Positions 48,750-58,999 of a DNA stretch of 64,000 nt are shown in pieces. This DNA is from Cavia porcellus (taxonomy: Eukaryota; Chordata; Mammalia; Rodentia; Caviidae): the NCBI RefSeq assembly GCF_034190915.1, contig NW_026947503.1, positions 22,154,532 to 22,218,531 of the forward strand, given 5' to 3'. The first letter of the stretch is position 1, and each line of letters begins with the position of its first letter. Both the position numbers and the translations under genes were made by a program. The notes under the pieces are model-generated. The model was not told where the DNA came from and made no database searches. It was given only the letters and a program-made list of their open reading frames with translations.

Positions 48750-50309
48750 TTTATTTTAAATATGGTCCTTGTAAGAACTAACCAATTAGCTTGATAGTAA
48801 TCATTATCAAATATAAATTGATTCATTTATCAGCTGTATCAGTTACAGAAAAAACCCAAACCAATGAGAACCTGAAAAGGCAAATTAGAATAAAGGTCAC
48901 TTCTATAAAGGTCCAGAGCCAGGGTTAGCTCTCCAAGGAGCCTTAAACATCAGCAAAGGAGCTGGTAGTTTGAAGAGTGTGAGGCAAGTGTGTGTTTATG
49001 TTAATGCTAGTTTGTGTGTATGTTACTTACATTGTAAAAGAGTCTTTAGATGCTTCATACCATTCTTAAGTATTTAGGCTTAATACATTTGTGTGTAGAT
49101 ACAGGACAGACTGAGTTTAGGAATTATAACAAGACACTAGCTAGACTCTGCACTTGTTGACATCACCTGTGGTTTCGGTGGCTTCTTTTGTAGGAAACAG
49201 TACAGAGAAAGTGATATTTCTCTTTTTGGTCTTAATTATTTAGGCTTTAGTGTTGTGTTGAAGATAAGGGAATCTGAAAATACAGAATGCTCCCTCTGGA
49301 GCTATGGGCCCAAACCTAGGAGTCAGTTTATCAAAGAGCAGGAAGGAGGCAGCAAGGTGCAAATGTGGGAAGATCAACACACTGACTCAATATGTACCTA
49401 TATGAAGTGGATTGTTTTTCCTTTGAATTTTTGCTTGTTTTGTTTTTGTTTTATTTTGTCTATTGTTTCAGGCTTCTTCAAGGACAAAGATCCTTAACAG
49501 AAAAGCTTCCAGAAGCCAAAACCAATCCAAACAAACCTGAGTGATTAAACTGGAACTGCTTTCAACTTTTACACACCTTTCTCTTTTGTCTAAGAACGCT
49601 GGGCTACACAGCAGTGTAACATTGTTTTAATCATCAAGAAAAATATTTGTTAGAAATAAACATATTTATTCAAAACAATACATGATAGTCAGTGTTCTAG
49701 ATACTCTGTTCAGTCTCAAAAACCTCAATATATATTTTTTTATCTTGAGAATCTAGCTGTGCATCTTCAGCTCAAAGTTCCTCTAATCACCCTTCTCATT
49801 ACTTGTCTTGACCAACAATAAAGAGTCGTTTCTATCCATGTCTGTACTTATTTAACTTGTAGTATCTATTTCTCACTCTGATCCATCACTGCAGGGTAAA
49901 TGAAGTTACTAAAATAAAAAACGAAGAACTAGATACTAATTCGAAGGTTATTTTTCAGCTACTGCCCACTTGGCTTCCTCATTATGTTTACATTATTGCC
50001 TATTTTTTCTTATTGAAACTTTTTATGAGTTCTCAAATCATTTTCTTTTTATCACAATATATTTCTTTTTTTTCTTATTTGCCTTTTTAATAATTTATCA
50101 TAGATCTCAGGATTCTATTATTATGATTCTTCTTTGACTTACAGATCTTTCTAGATCTTAACCACTTTGAAGTTCATAAGACTAATGATTATTGTATCCA
50201 TAAACAATATTATTTAAATAGTTTGTCAGGTTATTAATATATTAATAACATAATTACAATTACCTTTTCTTGTGTTCTTAGTCAATTGTAGGTGGCTTAT
50301 TTTATTTTA
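48750..50309. other. No gene seen; AT-rich DNA
   Basis: The 80-codon plus frame at 49,255-49,497 has no signature. No named repeat was recognised, although some T-rich text near 49,930-50,110 could be old LINE. Confidence 0.45.
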
Positions 50310-50314
50310 TTTGT

Positions 50315-50525
50315 TTGGGGTTCAAAGAATTGAATCCAAGGCTACACTTCTACTTGCTAGTGAAGTACTCTACCACTGAGATACAAATCCAGCTATTTAT
50401 TTTTTATGTTTTATTTTGAGACAAGGTCTTGCTAAGTGTCCCATTATGGTCTGGAAATTGGCATCCTTCTGCTTCAGACTCTCAAATAGCTGGGATTACA
50501 GGTGGGCACCAAAGTGCCTGGCTAA
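50315..50525 (-). mobile_element. ID-B1 composite SINE, minus orientation
   Basis: Plus-strand GTTCAAAGAATTGAATCCAAGG, TACTCTACCACTGAGATACAAATCCAGC is an antisense ID-type head. It runs directly into TTTTGAGACAAGGTCTTGCTAAG, TCAAATAGCTGGGATTACAGGTGG and GCACCAAAGTGCCTGGCTA, an antisense 7SL-derived monomer. Two SINE types fused head to tail form a rodent composite SINE, here old. The 116-codon plus frame at 50,429-50,779 starts inside it and is not a gene. Confidence 0.75.
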
Positions 50526-50714
50526 TTCTCTGCCATATTCAGTTAATTAAAACATTCTACAGATGCAATTTCTCAAGAGTTTTGAAGACATTACCTTCTT
50601 GTTATTATTTTACTATTATATTTCATATCCTCATCATTTTTCCTAGGTATCAAGTAACTTTCTATTTTAAATCTAGCATACATCTGTACTTCTACCAGAA
50701 CGATGTTTTTGAGA

Positions 50715-50900
50715 ATTCAGATTTAGTGATGTATTACCCAACTCAAAACCTTCCATGGTACATATTATTTGAAGCATAAATTCTAAACCCTGCAGTTTGG
50801 CATATAAAGCCTTCAGCTATATATGCTACATTTTTGCAATTTGTTCCATCTCTTGCCATGGTTTTTACTTCAATGTGTTTCCTTCTTTAATGATTAAAAA
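50715..50900 (+). mobile_element. L2 LINE fragment
   Basis: CCCAACTCAAAACCTTCCATGG, GCATAAATTCTAAACCCTGCAG, TGGCATATAAAGCCTTCAGC and TCTCTTGCCATGG parallel the L2 phrases 'ctgcttaaaacccttcaatggc', 'aataaaatccaaactcctt', 'ggcctacaaggccctgcatgatc' and 'ctcatctcatgccac'. Confidence 0.6.
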
Positions 50901-51059
50901 CATATTTATGATATAAGCATATTATTTCACTGTTTTCTGCATATACAGTGGGACAAAACAATATGTGATTTATTAACATAAGAATACTTCTGGAGACATT
51001 TTAAATAAAAAATTGTAAGCAAAAGAATTTCTATTTTTATATTATTTCCCCTCACCTTT

Positions 51060-51720
51060 ATTGGGAAATAAAAGTTGAATACATTTAAGGTATACATTGT
51101 GAAAATCTGACATACTTATACTTTTTGAAATGATTACCACATACTAGTTTATACATTAAGTGTTTCACATAGTTACTGTTTTATATGTGTTTGTGGATGT
51201 GGTGAGGACACCTATCATCTAATTTCTTAGGACATTTTAATGCACAATATAGCCAGGGATATAGCTAAGTGGCATAGTGGCTGTTGGGCAAGTGCAAGAT
51301 CGTAAGTTTGATTCCTAGTACCAGAAAATAAAACAAAGCAAAACAGAACAGAACAACAAAAAACAGAACAGCAAAAAAGCCAAAAATACAATATAACTTT
51401 ATTAATTATAATTGTAATTAAAATTATTCATTAGATCCCTCAAATTCATGTTATAGTTTAAAGTTTGTACATATTGACCAAAATTTTCTCATTGACCCAT
51501 ACCAGTCTTTGGTAAGCACATTCTAGTCTCTGCTGATTTGAGTTCAGATGTTTTATGTACTACATTTAAGTGAGATTATGCAGCATTTATTTTTCAATGT
51601 CTGACTTATTTTGATCAGTTTAATATATTCAAAATGCTTTCATATTATCTCAAAAGAATTTTCTCCTTAGTATAGCTGAATGATATTCCATTGTGTATAC
51701 ATTTCCTTTATCCATTCATG
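51060..51720 (-). mobile_element. L1 (L1MA/MB-like) 3' end, antisense arm of an inverted insertion
   Basis: Plus-strand text follows the reverse complement of the L1M 3' UTR and ORF2 end: AAGGTATACATTGTGAAAATCTG, GAAATGATTACCACATACTAG, TTCACATAGTTACTGTTTTATATG, GTGGTGAGGACACCTATCATC, TAAAGTTTGTACATATTGACC, TTAAGTGAGATTATGCAGCATTT and GATATTCCATTGTGTATACATTTCC. It is interrupted by an ID SINE (51,252-51,387) and stops abruptly at about 51,720. Confidence 0.82.
51252..51387 (+). mobile_element. ID element inserted in the L1, 8-bp target duplication
   Basis: AGCCAGGGATATAGCTAAGTGG, GCAAGTGCAAGATCG and TTTGATTCCTAGTACCAG give an ID head, followed by an A-rich AAACAAAGCAAAACAG tail. ACAATATA is repeated at 51,244-51,251 and 51,388-51,395. 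The insertion postdates the L1. Confidence 0.88.
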
Positions 51721-51846
51721 TGACCCAGCTATCTTATTTCTGAGTTTAAATCAGAAGGAAATAACATCAGTATTTTAAAGAATGTCAACACTCCCATACT
51801 CATTACAGCACCATTCATAATAACCAAGATATAGAATCAACTGAAG
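51721..51846 (+). mobile_element. L1 ORF2 part, sense arm of the same inverted insertion
   Basis: Directly after the antisense L1 text the plus strand switches to sense L1 ORF2 text: GACCCAGCTATCTTATTTCTG, CAGAAGGAAATAACATCAGTATT, ACACTCCCATACTCATTACAGCACC and ATAACCAAGATATAGAATCAAC. In consensus order this lies just 5' of where the antisense arm stops. That is the pattern of a twin-primed (5'-inverted) L1 insertion. Confidence 0.8.
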
Positions 51847-53474
51847 ATAGTATATTCTTGATATTTAATATGATACACTGACATTTTGCAGAGACAGGAT
51901 GATGACAGTAATTATCCATCTCACTAATACAGAGAGGTTAAGGTTAGCAGCTAAATTATTCAAACACTTCTCTATGAACTACAATAAAAGAAATTTGGTA
52001 CTTTGGAAGTTTAAAAATATATACCTTTTCCTTTACACGTCTGCTTTATGAGGATAAGGTGTATGATGCTTTACTCCTCTCAGCCACTCTTCTACCAATA
52101 AACAGTTCCCCATACATAGTAAACACTCAGAAAATATTTTCATCTGCCTCTATGATTTGTACTTATATAAGGTATTTCTAAAGAAGCAGTTGTCCCTAAC
52201 TCATTCACAGTAATGTTCACACAGATATAAGAGACTAATTGTATCTCTGAGAATTCGACTGACATGTACAAAAATTCCACCTGTCACACCTTTTTTCTCT
52301 TCAGGGCTGTGGAAGGAAGATGATGAACAAAAAAGAAGATTTCCATTAATTTTTATGTAGTTTAATAAATATATATTTTATATCCTTTATGAGTGAGTTC
52401 AAGTTTGTGGACTCCAATAATATATTCTTATCATATGAATATTGATTCATCAAACTTAGAATATTCCCACCAGTAATGACTTAAACCTTTATAATTCAGA
52501 GGACTATGTATGCATATGACACATTCATTTAGTTGTTAGGTCTTCTATAAAAGGATGAAGCAGTTCTATCACTGACTAAAACTACTGGTTTTTACCCTGA
52601 TGCAAGTGATCAGATTACCTTTCTCATTATCTTTGCTTGCCAAACCCAGGAAGTTATTAATGGATACAAAATGATCCAGTTCTCTTTAAAACTCCAGTCA
52701 CTGTTCTTGTCCTATGACCTCTCACTGCAGAGAATTCCATATACCCAGTTAATGGAGTATTACTTATTATTAGATATAAATTTACTGCCTACTAATTTCA
52801 TTGAGTGTCCCTTTGCTCTCATATTATAGAATAGGGTAAAAGAGAAAAGCTCATTCATTTTCACTGTGCCCTTCATTCTTTTGAATCCTTTATATAGTTT
52901 CTTTTTTGTTCTAATTTTCATGCTTAAAAATTTGTTGGTTTGCATTTTGAAGAGGGACAATTATTATGTTTTTAAAAAGCAGAAATAAATAACAAAAGTT
53001 CTCTCCCATATTTGTTTCTGGGAAAAATCACACCAGAAAATAACAATTATGTGTTAATTCAAATGTATTTCCAAGAAGCTTATACTGCAGTTGTGGCAGA
53101 ATAGCATGTCTATTTGCTGATTTTTGCGTCTGTCTTGGATAATATCTCTTCTGTCTTATGGAAGATTGTCAAATATCATTATCCATTTTTCAGTGATGTT
53201 TCATTGTTCATTCAATGTCTTTTTATTTCCCTAGTAAAATTCTGGATGCCTATAAAATGACTCTGATGCTTCATTTTCCACCTGTAACAATCAGAAAAAT
53301 CTACAGCTTTGTCTAGTAAGAGATAGCCAAAGAAGACTTGGATTTAAATACAATTGAACTTTTAAGTGTAGTAGCTAAGCCTCTATTGTGCTGACTACAG
53401 AAAAATAAAACGTAGATATTTCGTTACCTTCCCAAAATATGGGGAGGCAAATACTATAGGCCATTTCTGAACGG
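51847..53474. other. No gene seen; AT-rich DNA
   Basis: The 66-codon minus frame at 52,760-52,960 is Lys/Phe-rich and has no signature. No named repeat was recognised. Confidence 0.5.
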
Positions 53475-53875
53475 AATACTATCGTCTGGTATTTGAAAAT
53501 ATTTTACAATACAATGAAATACTATTCAACCTTAAAAGAGAAAGGGAAGTGTGCAATGTGTGATAATATGAGTGAGCCTTGAGGACATTATAGTTCATGA
53601 ATTAAGCCAGTCACCAAGCGCTGGCAGAAAGACAAAGAAAGTATCTAAAGTAGTCAGATTCATAGATTTAAATCATGGATTTGTCATTGCAAGATGGTGA
53701 GAAGAAAAAATAAATGACCATTATCAATGGAAATTACCAAATATATAAATTCTACAGATTTCCTGTACAACATTGTACCTATACTCAATAATACTGTATT
53801 GTACACTTAAGATTTTGTTCAGAGAATATATCTCTTATTTAGTGTTCTTTCCACAATGAAACCAACAAACTAAAG
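53475..53875 (+). mobile_element. L1 3' fragment (L1M-like), plus orientation
   Basis: Sense L1 text: CAATGAAATACTATTCAACCTTAAAAG, GAGTGAGCCTTGAGGACATTATAG, TGAATTAAGCCAGTCACC, AGAAAGACAAAGAAAGTATC, GATTCATAGATTTAAATCATGG and CAATAATACTGTATTGTACACTTAAG. It covers the ORF2 end and part of the 3' UTR and is truncated at both ends. Confidence 0.78.
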
Positions 53876-54146
53876 ATAGTGCTGCAGCATTAAGCAGCTA
53901 TGCCAGCACCAAATAAAATCTATGGATTATCATCAATCTGTAATCCTCAGTAAGGGCATTGAAGGAAGGATAGATGTCTCAGCAGAGAGTAGATCCACAA
54001 AGGAAGGCTCTCGGGCCTGGTTCCTGTTCAATTCCCTAAGAATTCATTGACAGTGCCATTTTCCAGGTGCCCTAAGACATTACTGCAAATGGCCTTTCAG
54101 TCTTCATTTCCCCTACATTCCAATGGTTATATCAAAGCTGTTCGAG

Positions 54147-54236
54147 GGCTGGGAGTATAGCTCTTCAGTTTAAGCGCCTGCCTGGCAAGCTCGAGGTTGT
54201 GACTTCAATCCTCAGTACAAACAAACAAAAAAACAA
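54147..54236 (+). mobile_element. ID element
   Basis: GGGCTGGGAGTATAGCTCTTCAG, AAGCGCCTGCCTGGCAAGC, a partly degraded B box (TGACTTCAATCCTCAGTAC) and an (ACAAA)n tail. No clear target duplication. Confidence 0.88.
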
Positions 54237-54239
54237 ACT

Positions 54240-55125
54240 TCCTCCCTGAAATTCCTAGAAATGGTTTCTGTGAATTTGATCAAACCTGACTAATAATTTG
54301 GCACTGGAAGCGAGGTGGTGTTTCCAACAATGACCTAAAATATTTGACCTTTGTTGTACAAGCAATGGAGAAAATGATAGGGAGCACTGAAACAATAGTG
54401 GCTCATGATATGTAAAATATATTTTAAAATCTTATCTGCTGTATCTTGGGAGACAGAATTTGTGTCTTCTCAGTGCTAGAGGAAAAGATCAAAAAACAGA
54501 ATTATGGCAATAAATACTTGCAACTACTTGTCAGATTGGGATGATATTGCAGGAATGGGCAGACTAAAGAATTATCTAGACTACAAGCAAACATGAAAAT
54601 ACAGAAAGCATTCAGACATTTAGGGCCTTGGAAATCTGAGAAAAAACTACTGCTTGTGGAACACTCTTTAGGTAAAACTTCCCTGCTGAAGCAGGGTGAG
54701 GATCAGATTGACACTGAAAATGTTGAGCCCTTCATTGTTTCATATACCCTCAAAGTAATCACCAGTATGTGGAGAATGAAAATTAAAAAATACCTTGATC
54801 ATAGTTACTACCACATGGATTTGGATGCAGACAAATGAATTAGATGCTCACTAAGTTTTTGAGAGAATTATATTGACAAAAACAAGTGAACCTATACTAA
54901 TAAAGCCTTTGTTTAACACTTAAAATGACCAGGGGGCTGGTAGCCTTCTGTGGAAAGGGGAAGACATCAACATCTATGAATAGACCTTCAGTGGCACATA
55001 TTTTGCATTCTCAAATTTAGATGTTGTAAGGAGGATAGTGAATCAAGAAGAGTCTCCTAGAATATGAATGAGCCAACCATCACTAATAATAATAGGCTAG
55101 AATCTTTTTCCTAGACAGAAGAATC
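54240..55125. other. Unrecognised region with an 81-codon open frame and a downstream AATAAA
   Basis: A plus-strand frame at 54,593-54,838 runs 81 codons, with a mixed, fairly polar composition (LGPWKSEKKLLLVEHSLG near the start, DHSYYHMDLDADK at the end). A poly(A) signal in CTAATAAAGCCTTTG lies about 60 bp past its stop. It could be the 3' end of a processed pseudogene or of an LTR. I recognise no parent gene, and the absence of an A-tail and target duplication argues against a simple retrocopy. Confidence 0.2.
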
Positions 55126-55127
55126 AG

Positions 55128-55350
55128 CCTGTATTGGTCATTATTTGCTATTTCTGGTACAAAATATACATTACTCACAATGTAAAAGGAGAAGTTTAAT
55201 TTGCTTCATGGTTCTAGAGGACTCCATCCATGGTTGACTGGCTTCAAGTCAATAACATTATGATGGAGTAGCTTGGTAGAACAAGGTGCTGTCTTACTCA
55301 CTTTCTCATTGCTGGGAGAAAATACCAACACTCACAAGTTAAACAGGAAA
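55128..55350 (-). mobile_element. MaLR LTR remnants (two partial copies)
   Basis: Two successive partial copies of the antisense LTR seen at 30,393 are present. One (about 55,133-55,290) runs TGTATTGGTCATTATTTGC to CATGGTTCTAGAGGACTCCATCCATGGTTGACTGGC and TGGTAGAACAAGG. A second start (about 55,293-55,350) has CTTACTCACTTTCTCATTGCTGGGAG. They probably reflect a truncated LTR and a second insertion or a local duplication. Confidence 0.6.
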
Positions 55351-55351
55351 G

Positions 55352-55915
55352 ATTGTTTTCTTTATTAAGTTTATTGGTACGATTTAGATATACATAATGG
55401 TCACATTCATCATAGGGAACTTGTAACTAACTGTACATGGTATGTCTTAGTTCCACTTTTCTTCCTCCTATTTCCTTCCTTTTCCCTCAATATCTCATCC
55501 TTTTCTACTTACAGAACTTTGCTTCCACATTATCCTTTTGAAAAAATTTTTTTCTCCTTCCTTCCTTCCCCTGCCTCCTTTTCCTTTTAAAAGATTTCTT
55601 CCTATTTCACAACATTTATTATATATTTTGGTTCTTGTTTATACTTTCAGCTTCTCACATCAGAGAAATAATGAGATATTTAGACATGTGAGTTCAATTT
55701 ACTTCAATTAAGAGTATGTTCTCAAGGTGCATCCATTTGCTTAGAAATGTCTCAAGTTTAATCCTTCTTTTTGACTAAATGATACTCTATTGCATTTCAA
55801 AACACCCTATATCCTCTTTATCCATTACTTAGTTGATGAGCATTTCAGTTGTTTCTAAGATTTAGCTATTACAACCTGTGTTGCTATAAACATGGATGTT
55901 CATATATCTGTGGTA
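55352..55915 (-). mobile_element. L1 3' end, minus orientation
   Basis: Antisense L1 text: a T-rich start, then TTTAGATATACATAATGGTCAC, a polypyrimidine run (TTCTCCTTCCTTCCTTCCCC, the antisense of the L1 3' polypurine tract), TTCAAGGTGCATCC-type text, GACTAAATGATACTCTATTGC, TCCATTACTTAGTTGATGAGCATTTC and TTGCTATAAACATGGATG. 5'-truncated within ORF2, with no usable frame. Confidence 0.82.
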
Positions 55916-56311
55916 TGAAGTTTTTATTTTGCTCCCAATTTGTAAAGACTTTAGTCATCCCATGCCAAACACTCTTAATCCCAGTATCCATCCATCTCTG
56001 AAAACCTCCATCAGTGAGTGCATGAAGCTTTGGGGGCATATCCAGATACAAGTTATAACAGGTGTTCACTTTGTAGTAGCCAGAGAACCAGAGAGGAAGG
56101 GACCAGGAACCATGTACAGACTGAAAAATTATGCTTCCATGACCCACAAGATTACACACAGAAATATGCTTTACTGAGCCTATCAGGTTCATAATTAACT
56201 TCAAATGTCATAGGGCCTTTGTAAGGAAGCTCCGAGTCCTCTGTTTGAGTAGGGGTGGAGACTTCATAAAATCTTTGACAGGTATATAAAATTGCTATAA
56301 AGTTATAATTA
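55916..56311. other. Short unassigned gap between two LINE-derived elements
   Basis: Overlapping frames of 93 codons (55,896-56,177, plus) and 106 codons (55,884-56,204, minus) cross this piece. They are antiparallel reads of the same DNA, start inside the L1 end and have no signature. The text CAGTATCCATCCATCTCTG with TGTAGTAGCCAGAGAACCAG may be old LTR, but I cannot place it. Confidence 0.4.
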
Positions 56312-56955
56312 CTTTGTGTCTATATTCTTTTTTAAAATTTTATTTAAAGAAAGACTAAACAAAACAGAAAATGGTTAGAATTAATACATCTTTCAAAGAA
56401 AGAATAAACAGTAAGAAATCACTAGTTGATATTTATATATTGTCCTCTTACAAATAGTTATTCAAGATAAAAAAGTGGAGCATATAAAGTGGGGATTCAA
56501 ATAGTGAGACTGCAACTAGTTCTGTTCAACTCTCCAACGAAAACTTAGTAATATGGTTATCAATCCTGTACACTTGAACATACATGCTGTTATCCATATC
56601 GTCATTTATATTGAGATTGAACAAACCCAGGCAGACAAAAGTCACTCTGAACAAAGAATAATAGTATTGCTGGGTTTCACATTATGACACCCCAGGATCA
56701 GCACTGGGTACTGTAGTGGCTCTTTTTTTTCAAAGTGTTTGTTCGTTTCATCATGTGTCACAAGATCAGTTCTCAGAAACTGCTTATAGGTTCTACGCAT
56801 GCATGAGTCTTAACATGTATTTCTATCCTTTCTATATTAGAGGGAGGAACAAAGCAAAGCAAGACAAAACAAAACATATTCCTATAAACACATGGAATGA
56901 AAGACATATAAGACCACTGTATAAGGAGTTCTACCATGGTTACTGTGTTGTCGCT

Positions 56956-57250
56956 TGTTATCTTCAATAGAATTGGTTATATCATCAAACATAGAATAAT
57001 TGAATATATCAGTACATAACGGTATTAATAAAAACACAACTTTGCATATAGTATAAAACTTCAAAAACAGATAGTAATCAAATTAGAATGGGTATCATAG
57101 TAAGTCTTGTTATCTTCAGTGTAGTTGCCTATACTCTCGGACTTGATTCTATCAATCATATCAGTTTTGAATAAAATCTGTCAATACCAAACAGCAATCA
57201 AACAAACCAGATTTAACTAAGATCAGTCATGATAAAACAGTATAAGTCAT
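56956..57250 (-). repeat. Diverged tandem-like units in the element's 3' region
   Basis: CTTGTTATCTTCAATAGAATTGG (56,955) and CTTGTTATCTTCAGTGTAGTTGC (57,106) begin two units about 150 bp apart. They share further short blocks (AATATATCAGT against CATATCAGTTTTGAATAAAA). The similarity is modest. It suggests that the long 3' region grew partly by internal duplication. Confidence 0.4.
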
Positions 57251-57812
57251 ACAGGGCTTCAGATTAAGTTAATAGGAAATTAAACATGATTAGTGTGTTA
57301 TATCCTAATGTTTTTGGGATAAGTGTCTGTGCCCTCAAATCTAATGCAAGTAGAGAAACTGGGATGGAATAAAATCTGTCTAAGCAGAGTGGTGTGAGTA
57401 ATATGGGTTTTAATATTTGATACACTATTAACAATATCTTCTGCCATCTTTTTTAAGACTATTATTCCCCTTTCACTCTCCCGGGTGCACTGTGCATTTT
57501 TGGGTCTCACCAAGACTCTTGGTTTTAAATTGGGGGGGGGCAACCTGCTATTTACCTATGTGATTCCAAACCTTCTCCCTCCTGGACTTGGTCTCTAATT
57601 GTATTCCTTTACCTATTAAAGCTGGTCTTTCCAACCTGTCCACAAATACTAATCCAGTTGCCCCTATTACTGTTTGGTATCCTGTCACATAGAGCGTTGT
57701 TTTCTCATATTTGATTTTTCAGTCTGTATACCCTTTTTCACGTTAATTATATTTCCTATAAAGAGCATCTTGCTGGACCCTACCTCCTGATCTACTCTAC
57801 CTGTGATTCTTT

Positions 57813-57906
57813 TTTTTTTTTTTAATTTAGTGTATCAAGGCCATCTATATTAGATATTATAACCAACTTTCTCTGCCTCATTTCTGTTGCTTTTTTTTTT
57901 TTTTTT
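57813..57906 (-). repeat. Two internal A-tracts just 3' of ORF1
   Basis: On the minus strand an A16-type run (57,890-57,906) and a second A14-type run (57,812-57,826) lie within 150 bp downstream of the ORF1 stop. They may be remnants of an early poly(A) tail, meaning that an ORF1-only copy once ended here, or simple A-rich expansions. Confidence 0.5.
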
Positions 57907-57952
57907 GCCATTAGGTGTTTGCTGGTCTTCTTCATTCTGCTTTCTGTTCCAT

Positions 57953-58480
57953 TCATTGAGGGCTCTCTGCTACTGTGTCTGGAATCCTGGTACTTTTCTC
58001 TCTCTCTAGAATGCCTTGCAATATTCTCTGTAGAGTTGGATTGGTGGTTGTGAATTTCTCCAGTTCCTCTTTGTCTTGGAAGCATCTTGTTTCTCCATTA
58101 ATTTCTAGAGACAGTTTTTTAGGGTATATCAATTGAGACTGGAGGTTATTTTCTTTCAGGGCTTGGAATATTTTGCTCCAGGCTCTTCTTGACTTGATAG
58201 TTTCTGTCGAGAAGTCTGCCATTATTCTGATGGACCTTCCTTTATAGGTGATCTGTTTCTTGTCTCTAACAGCTTTTAATATTCTGTTCTTATATTGAAT
58301 TTCTGGGATCTTGATTATTATATGCCTGGGTGTGGCTCTGTTTTGGTTGTAGGTGGTTGGAGTTCTGTATGCTTCATGTATCTGAATATCACTTCCTTTT
58401 CCTATGTTTGGGGAGTTTTCCTTAATTATTTCTGTGAATAGCCTTTGTAGTACCTTATTTGTACCCCTGCTTATTCGCAT
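57953..58480 (-). pseudogene. LINE-1 ORF1 protein, RNA-binding and C-terminal part (175 codons open)
   Basis: ORF1p is the trimeric RNA-binding chaperone of L1 ribonucleoproteins. This frame covers the RRM and C-terminal domain: KENSPNIGKGSDIQIHEAYR and TPTTYNQNRATPRHIIIKI (residues about 19-56), then RILKAVRDKKQITYKGRSIR, a MADFSTETI stretch, RRAWSKIFQALKENN and the closing FTTTNPTLQRILQGIL. The last matches the family C terminus. The ATG at 58,480 is internal, because an in-frame stop lies just upstream. The coiled-coil half continues in another frame (next entry), so the gene is broken by a frameshift. The amber stop at 57,953 lies near the normal ORF1 end. Confidence 0.85.
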
Positions 58481-58481
58481 T

Positions 58482-58900
58482 CTTTATTCTTAAGTTATAG
58501 ATCCTCTTGTCGTCTTCTAGCCTTTGTATTGTTACTGCCTGTTTCTTTGTTATTTTTAAGAAATTTTTCCTTTCATGATCCCATATTGCAAACCTGTCCT
58601 CCAGTTTGGATACTGTATCCTTACCTTCTTTCAAGAAGTTTTGCCAGCTTTCGATGGAGTTTTTAATTTCCTAGTAATCTCTTTGAATCTACTTCTTATA
58701 TTCTGTATTTTCTTTATATTCTTCATCAAATTGTCCTCTCTTTTGTTTGTGTTCCTCCATTCTCCTGTGTCCTCTTGAAAGGTCTTAGCATTTCTTTTAT
58801 TAATCTATTTATATCTTGCTTTACCTAGCTAAATATTGCACTTTTGAACTCGTCATGAGGTCCTGAAGATATCTCTTTATGTCTACTGATGCTGTGTCTG
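58482..58900 (-). pseudogene. LINE-1 ORF1 N-terminal (coiled-coil) part, frameshifted
   Basis: In frames different from the downstream RRM part, the minus strand encodes coiled-coil-like text: SIESWQNFLKEGKDTVSKLE, then DRFAIWDHERKNFLK and TIQRLEDDKRIYNLRIKN. This matches the heptad-rich ORF1 N-terminal region expected upstream of the RRM. At least one frameshift separates it from the following 175-codon frame. Further upstream stops indicate decay. The start codon is not identifiable. Confidence 0.6.
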
Positions 58901-58999
58901 ATATTCATATTTGCTGCCCTCGGTGTCTTTTGTATTTACCTCTCCTGGATCAGTGTTCTCAGGGTTGGGTGGTGGGGGCTTCTTCTTATTGCTTCCTCT

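Noticed and set aside
50429..50779. 116-codon plus frame
   Set aside because: Its start lies in an antisense B1-type SINE and its end in an L2 fragment.
55884..56204. Antiparallel 106- and 93-codon frames
   Set aside because: They begin inside an L1 3' end, cross into unassigned DNA and have no recognisable protein features.
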